64,000 nt of DNA from the NCBI GenBank assembly GCA_031394355.1, contig JANNSU010000042.1:1-64000 (forward strand). The letters run 5' to 3'. The position numbers and the translations under genes were made by a program. Of the stretch, positions 60,109-64,000 are shown piece after piece (the first letter of the stretch is position 1; every line of letters starts with the position of its first letter). The notes under the pieces are model-generated. The model was not told the DNA's origin, made no database searches, and saw only the letters and a list, made by a program, of their open reading frames with translations. The DNA is from JAEUMY01 sp031394355. Lineage in GTDB: Bacteria; Pseudomonadota; Gammaproteobacteria; Burkholderiales; Usitatibacteraceae.

Positions 60109-60752
60109 ATGACGTTGTCAGATTTGGCGGTGCAATGAGCGGCGCGGAGACTACCGGCCTCGGCTACATTCCCATGGTCATCGAGCAAAGCGGCCGGGGA
60201 GAGCGCGCGTACGACATCTACTCCCGGCTGTTGAAGGAAAGAGTGATTTTCCTTGTGGGTGAGGTCAATGATTCGAGTGCCAATTTGATCGTTGCCCAGA
60301 TGTTGTTCCTCGAGTCCGAAAACCCGGACAAGGACATTCATCTGTACATCAATTCACCCGGTGGTTCTGTCACCGCTGGGCTTGCCATCTACGACACGAT
60401 GCAGTTCATCAAGCCCGATGTGACCACGCTCTGTACCGGTTTTGCGGCAAGCATGGGTGCGTTTCTGCTTGCGGCGGGCGGCAAAGGCAAGCGTAACGCA
60501 TTGCCCAATGCGCGCGTGATGATTCACCAAGTCTCGGGAGGATTTCGCGGCCAGGCTTCGGATATCGAAATCCATGCCAAGGAGACCCTCTTCCTGAAAC
60601 GTCGTCTGAGCGAAATCATGGCCCTGCACACCGGGCAACCCTATGAGGTCATCGAGCGCGATACGGATCGCGATAATTTCCTTTCGGCAGAAGAGGCTTT
60701 GAAATACGGTATTATCGACCGGGTATTGGCCAAACGCGGTTCGGATGCCTGA
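60105..60752 (+). CDS. clpP: ClpP protease proteolytic subunit
   Basis: A 215-residue serine peptidase that forms the tetradecameric chamber of ClpXP. The catalytic triad is S116 (GFAASMGAF), H141 (MIHQ) and D190 (DTDRDNF). An N-terminal stretch is the usual propeptide. It is translationally coupled to tig and followed after 52 bases by clpX. Confidence 0.98.
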   Translation: MNDVVRFGGAMSGAETTGLGYIPMVIEQSGRGERAYDIYSRLLKERVIFLVGEVNDSSANLIVAQMLFLESENPDKDIHLYINSPGGSVTAGLAIYDTMQFIKPDVTTLCTGFAASMGAFLLAAGGKGKRNALPNARVMIHQVSGGFRGQASDIEIHAKETLFLKRRLSEIMALHTGQPYEVIERDTDRDNFLSAEEALKYGIIDRVLAKRGSDA

Positions 60753-60804
60753 CTCCGTTGACGCGATTACCAATGATCGCGGACCGTTACGATAGAGCGA
60801 ATCG

Positions 60805-62067
60805 ATGACAGAAAAAGCCAGTGGGGAAAAGCTCCTTTACTGCTCCTTTTGCGGCAAGAGTCAACACGAGGTCCGGAAACTCATTGCGGGCCCGTCGGTA
60901 TTCATCTGTGACGAGTGTATCGACCTCTGCAACGACATCATTCGTGAAGAAGCTCAAGCCGATCCTGCGGCCAAGTCTTCAAAGGGGGATTTGCCTACAC
61001 CCCAGGAAATCTGCGACATCGTAGACCAGTACGTGATTGATCAGGTGCAAGCCAAGAAGATCCTGTCTGTCGCCGTGTACAACCACTACAAGCGGCTCAA
61101 GACCGGCGCCAAGGATGGCGAGGTCGAGCTGTCAAAGTCCAATATTCTCTTGATCGGCCCGACGGGCTCCGGCAAGACGCTGCTTGCCCAAACATTGGCC
61201 CGGCTTCTGAATGTGCCCTTTGTCATTGCCGATGCCACCACGCTGACCGAGGCTGGATACGTGGGTGAGGATGTTGAGAACATCATCCAGAAGTTGCTCC
61301 AGAAATGTGACTACGATGTCGAGAAGGCGCAGCGCGGCATCGTCTATATAGACGAAATCGACAAGATATCTCGCAAGGCGGACAACCCTTCCATCACCCG
61401 TGATGTGTCCGGTGAAGGCGTTCAGCAGGCCTTGTTGAAGCTGATCGAGGGAACCATGGCTTCCGTGCCGCCGCAAGGTGGTCGCAAGCATCCCAATCAG
61501 GAATTCGTGCAGGTCGATACGACCAATATCCTGTTCATTTGTGGTGGCGCCTTCAGTGGGCTTGAAAAAGTCATCCAGAATCGAACAGACAAGTCCGGAA
61601 TCGGGTTCGGCGCCGACGTCGTCAGCGACTCAGACCGAAAGGCCAGGAATGAGCTGCTGCATGATGTTGAGCCGGAGGATCTGATTCGTTACGGCCTCAT
61701 TCCGGAGTTCGTGGGCAGATTGCCAGTCGTGGCAACCCTGGATGAGTTGGACGTGAAGGCGCTCATACGTATCCTGACCGAACCCAAAAATGCACTGGTG
61801 AAACAGTACCAGAAGCTGCTTGCCATGGAAGGCGTAGAGCTTGAGTTCAGAGAGCCTGCCCTAGCGGCGATTGCGCGCAAAGCGCTGGACCGCAAGACGG
61901 GCGCGCGCGGGCTCCGCTCCATCATTGAACATGCGCTGCTCAATGTCATGTTTGAGCTGCCGTCCATGCAGAACGTCCAGAAAGTGGTGGTGGATGAGGG
62001 CGTGATTGCAAATGACGGACAGCCACTGATGATTTACGCCGATCAGCCCAAGGTTGCCGGCGTCTGA
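60805..62067 (+). CDS. clpX: ATP-dependent Clp protease ATP-binding subunit ClpX
   Basis: A 420-residue AAA+ unfoldase. The N-terminal zinc-binding domain has two CxxC pairs (YCSFCGKS, FICDECIDLC). Walker A is GPTGSGKTLL and Walker B YIDEIDKI; the pore loop and IGF-type ClpP-docking loop (SGIGFGADV) are present. It feeds tagged substrates to ClpP, encoded just upstream. Confidence 0.98.
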   Translation: MTEKASGEKLLYCSFCGKSQHEVRKLIAGPSVFICDECIDLCNDIIREEAQADPAAKSSKGDLPTPQEICDIVDQYVIDQVQAKKILSVAVYNHYKRLKTGAKDGEVELSKSNILLIGPTGSGKTLLAQTLARLLNVPFVIADATTLTEAGYVGEDVENIIQKLLQKCDYDVEKAQRGIVYIDEIDKISRKADNPSITRDVSGEGVQQALLKLIEGTMASVPPQGGRKHPNQEFVQVDTTNILFICGGAFSGLEKVIQNRTDKSGIGFGADVVSDSDRKARNELLHDVEPEDLIRYGLIPEFVGRLPVVATLDELDVKALIRILTEPKNALVKQYQKLLAMEGVELEFREPALAAIARKALDRKTGARGLRSIIEHALLNVMFELPSMQNVQKVVVDEGVIANDGQPLMIYADQPKVAGV

Positions 62068-62140
62068 TCCGGTTGTCGGACCGGTTGAATTCCCCGGTTT
62101 GCCACCCATCTCCAATGAGTAGACCAATCATCGAGAATCC

Positions 62141-64000
62141 ATGAATTCGACTTTGCAAGCCAACACCGACCCACTGATCCTCCCCCTTCTGCCCCTGCGC
62201 GATGTCGTGGTGTTCCCGCACATGGTGCTTCCGTTGTTCGTGGGGCGCCCCAAGTCGATCAAGGCGCTTGAGGCCGCGATGGAAGAGGGCAAGAACGTGG
62301 TGCTGGTGGCACAAAAATCCGCTGCCAAGGATGATCCGGCGCCTGAGGACTTGCATGACACCGGCAGTACCGCGAGCATCCTCCAAATGTTGAAACTGCC
62401 CGATGGCACGGTAAAGGTGCTGGTCGAAGGCATTCAACGTGCCCGGATTTTGCATGTGCTCTCCGTCAAGGAGAACTACGAGGCGCATATCGAGCTGGTG
62501 GCACCTGAAGATGCCGAGAACACCGAAATCGAGGCCATGCGGCGGAGCTTGTTCGCCCAATTCGATCAGTACGTCAAGCTCAATAAAAAGATTCCACCCG
62601 AGGTCCTGACTTCACTGTCAGGCATCGAGGACGCAGGCCGACTGTCCGATACGATCGCGGCCCACCTGCCGCTCAAGCTCGAGCAGAAGCAGCAGATTCT
62701 TGAAAATGTCAGTGTGCAGGGCAGACTGGAGCAATTGCTGGGGCTCCTTGAAACCGAGATTGACATCCTTCAGGTTGAAAAGCGTATTCGTGGCCGCGTG
62801 AAGCGGCAGATGGAAAAGAGCCAGCGCGAGTACTACCTGAACGAACAGGTCAAAGCCATCCAGAAAGAACTCGGTGAGTCAGAGGACGGTGCTGACATTG
62901 ACGAACTCGACAAGAAGATCAAGGCTGCCAATCTGCCCAAAGAGGCAAAGGGCAAGGTTGAGTCCGAGATGAAAAAGCTCCGCATGATGTCGCCGATGTC
63001 AGCCGAGGCGACCGTGGTGCGCAATTTCATTGATACGGTCATCAATCTTCCCTGGAAAAAGAAGACCAAGGTATCGGCCGACCTGCTGAAGGCGGAGAAG
63101 ATATTGGATGCCGACCACTATGGCTTAGAGAAGGTCAAGGAGCGCATCGTCGAGTATCTGGCCGTGCAAAGTCGTGTAGACAAGTTGAAGGCGCCCATCC
63201 TCTGCCTCGTTGGTCCGCCTGGTGTCGGCAAGACCTCGCTTGGCCAATCCGTCGCAAAGGCCACCAATCGAAAGTTCATCCGGATGGCGCTTGGCGGTGT
63301 TCGGGATGAGGCCGAGATTCGCGGGCATCGCCGCACGTACATCGGCTCGATGCCGGGCAAGATTCTTCAGAACATGACGAAAGTCGGCGTACGCAATCCG
63401 CTTTTCCTGCTCGACGAAGTCGACAAGATGGGCATGGATTTCCGCGGTGACCCGGCTTCTGCCCTGCTTGAGGTGCTGGATCCCGAACAAAACCACACAT
63501 TTGTCGACCATTACGTGGAGGTTGAATACGATCTGTCGGATGTCATGTTCGTGGCTACAGCCAATACCTTGAACATCCCTGCCGCCTTGCTTGACCGCAT
63601 GGAGATCATTCGCCTTTCCGGATACACGGAAGATGAGAAAGTGCACATTTCCCGCCAGTACCTCCTGCCCAAGCAGATGAAGGCCAATGGCGTGAAGGAA
63701 AACGAACTCGCTATCGCGGAGAGCGCGCTACGAGACATCACCCGCTTCTACACCCGGGAGGCAGGCGTTCGTGGGATGGATCGCGAGATTTCCAAGATTT
63801 GCCGCAAGGTCATCAAATCCCTGCTGACAAAGAAGAAGGCTGGCAAGGTCACGGTAACGGCGAAGAACCTTGACAAGTACCTGGGTGTCCGCCGCTATTC
63901 CTACGGCATTGCTGAAAAGGTAAACCAGGTAGGGCAGGTTACCGGCCTCGCATGGACTGAAGTGGGCGGCGAGTTGCTGACGGTCGAAGCGGCGCGCCTT
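62141..64000 (+). CDS. lon: ATP-dependent protease Lon (3' end outside the window)
   Basis: The first 620 codons of lon. The substrate-binding N-domain starts LILPLLPLRDVVVFPHM, then a coiled-coil middle, then the AAA+ ATPase with Walker A GPPGVGKTS near residue 358 and LLDEVDKM. The window ends at the start of the proteolytic domain (GLAWTEVGGELLTVE), so the catalytic Ser-Lys dyad is not seen. It degrades damaged and regulatory proteins. The order tig-clpP-clpX-lon is ancestral in proteobacteria. Confidence 0.98.
   Translation, partial: MNSTLQANTDPLILPLLPLRDVVVFPHMVLPLFVGRPKSIKALEAAMEEGKNVVLVAQKSAAKDDPAPEDLHDTGSTASILQMLKLPDGTVKVLVEGIQRARILHVLSVKENYEAHIELVAPEDAENTEIEAMRRSLFAQFDQYVKLNKKIPPEVLTSLSGIEDAGRLSDTIAAHLPLKLEQKQQILENVSVQGRLEQLLGLLETEIDILQVEKRIRGRVKRQMEKSQREYYLNEQVKAIQKELGESEDGADIDELDKKIKAANLPKEAKGKVESEMKKLRMMSPMSAEATVVRNFIDTVINLPWKKKTKVSADLLKAEKILDADHYGLEKVKERIVEYLAVQSRVDKLKAPILCLVGPPGVGKTSLGQSVAKATNRKFIRMALGGVRDEAEIRGHRRTYIGSMPGKILQNMTKVGVRNPLFLLDEVDKMGMDFRGDPASALLEVLDPEQNHTFVDHYVEVEYDLSDVMFVATANTLNIPAALLDRMEIIRLSGYTEDEKVHISRQYLLPKQMKANGVKENELAIAESALRDITRFYTREAGVRGMDREISKICRKVIKSLLTKKKAGKVTVTAKNLDKYLGVRRYSYGIAEKVNQVGQVTGLAWTEVGGELLTVEAARL

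Overview
The window is high-GC, tightly packed chromosomal DNA from a betaproteobacterium. This is inferred from lineage-typical families: a DUF2863 protein, a TssQ-type lipoprotein, a SWIB protein with a lysine/alanine/proline histone-H1-like tail, squalene genes hpnCDE, the block tRNA-Leu/tig/clpP/clpX/lon, and a tandem glycine riboswitch before gcvT-gcvH-gcvP. I cannot name the species. There is no rRNA, integrase, transposase, CRISPR array or prophage module.

Layout. 0-5 kb: a REP-like hairpin, an srkA kinase gene broken by one in-frame amber codon, a flavodoxin-type reductase, asnS, a small phosphatase and a beta-carbonic anhydrase. 5-12 kb: a glutathione transferase, a pilin-like protein, a trypsin-like protease, an M28 peptidase, membrane proteins, and two look-alike small membrane proteins, each with its own terminator. 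12-15 kb: an esterase, then a RuBisCO-like protein next to a cupin (probable methylthioadenosine-to-isoprenoid shunt). 15-21.5 kb: an orphan Imm53-type immunity gene, DUF2863, and the riboswitch-controlled glycine cleavage operon. 21.7-25.6 kb: a PilZ-like pair and a Tat-exported amidase. 25.7-29.9 kb: a more AT-rich accessory island. 29.9-43 kb: cold-shock protein, threonine aldolase, DsbB, hydrolases, the H1-like protein, a GGDEF-EAL protein, a periplasmic MsrA and a FecR-like protein. 43-54.6 kb: a giant coiled-coil/AsmA protein, an ABC exporter, a flavin reductase, an outer-membrane efflux lipoprotein, and a cyclase/TssQ/Ser-Thr kinase cluster. 54.7-58.4 kb: an hpnC-hpnD-hpnE-SDR operon. 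58.6-64 kb: tRNA-Leu and the ATP-dependent proteolysis genes, with lon running off the end.

The best candidate for a new system is the 25.7-29.9 kb island. It has an AvcD-type antiphage dCTP deaminase followed by a near-overlapping cassette of ubiquitin-like protein, E2-like protein, JAB-E1 fusion and DUF6527 metal-binding protein. The E1 lacks a catalytic cysteine where one is expected, the E2-like protein has a WSRHW motif, and there is little room upstream for the AvcI RNA that restrains AvcD in Vibrio. The inferred model is a deaminase defence gene run by ubiquitin-like modification instead of by RNA.

The second signal is genome-scale. The 12-bp palindrome GCGAATATTCGC occurs 20 times exactly, plus three 10-bp cores, where well under one copy is expected by chance. 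It lies on coding and non-coding DNA in all three reading frames (peptides ANIR, RIFA, EYS). It is absent from the island and from the tig-lon block. It resembles the cyanobacterial HIP1 repeat (GCGATCGC) opened by a central ATAT.
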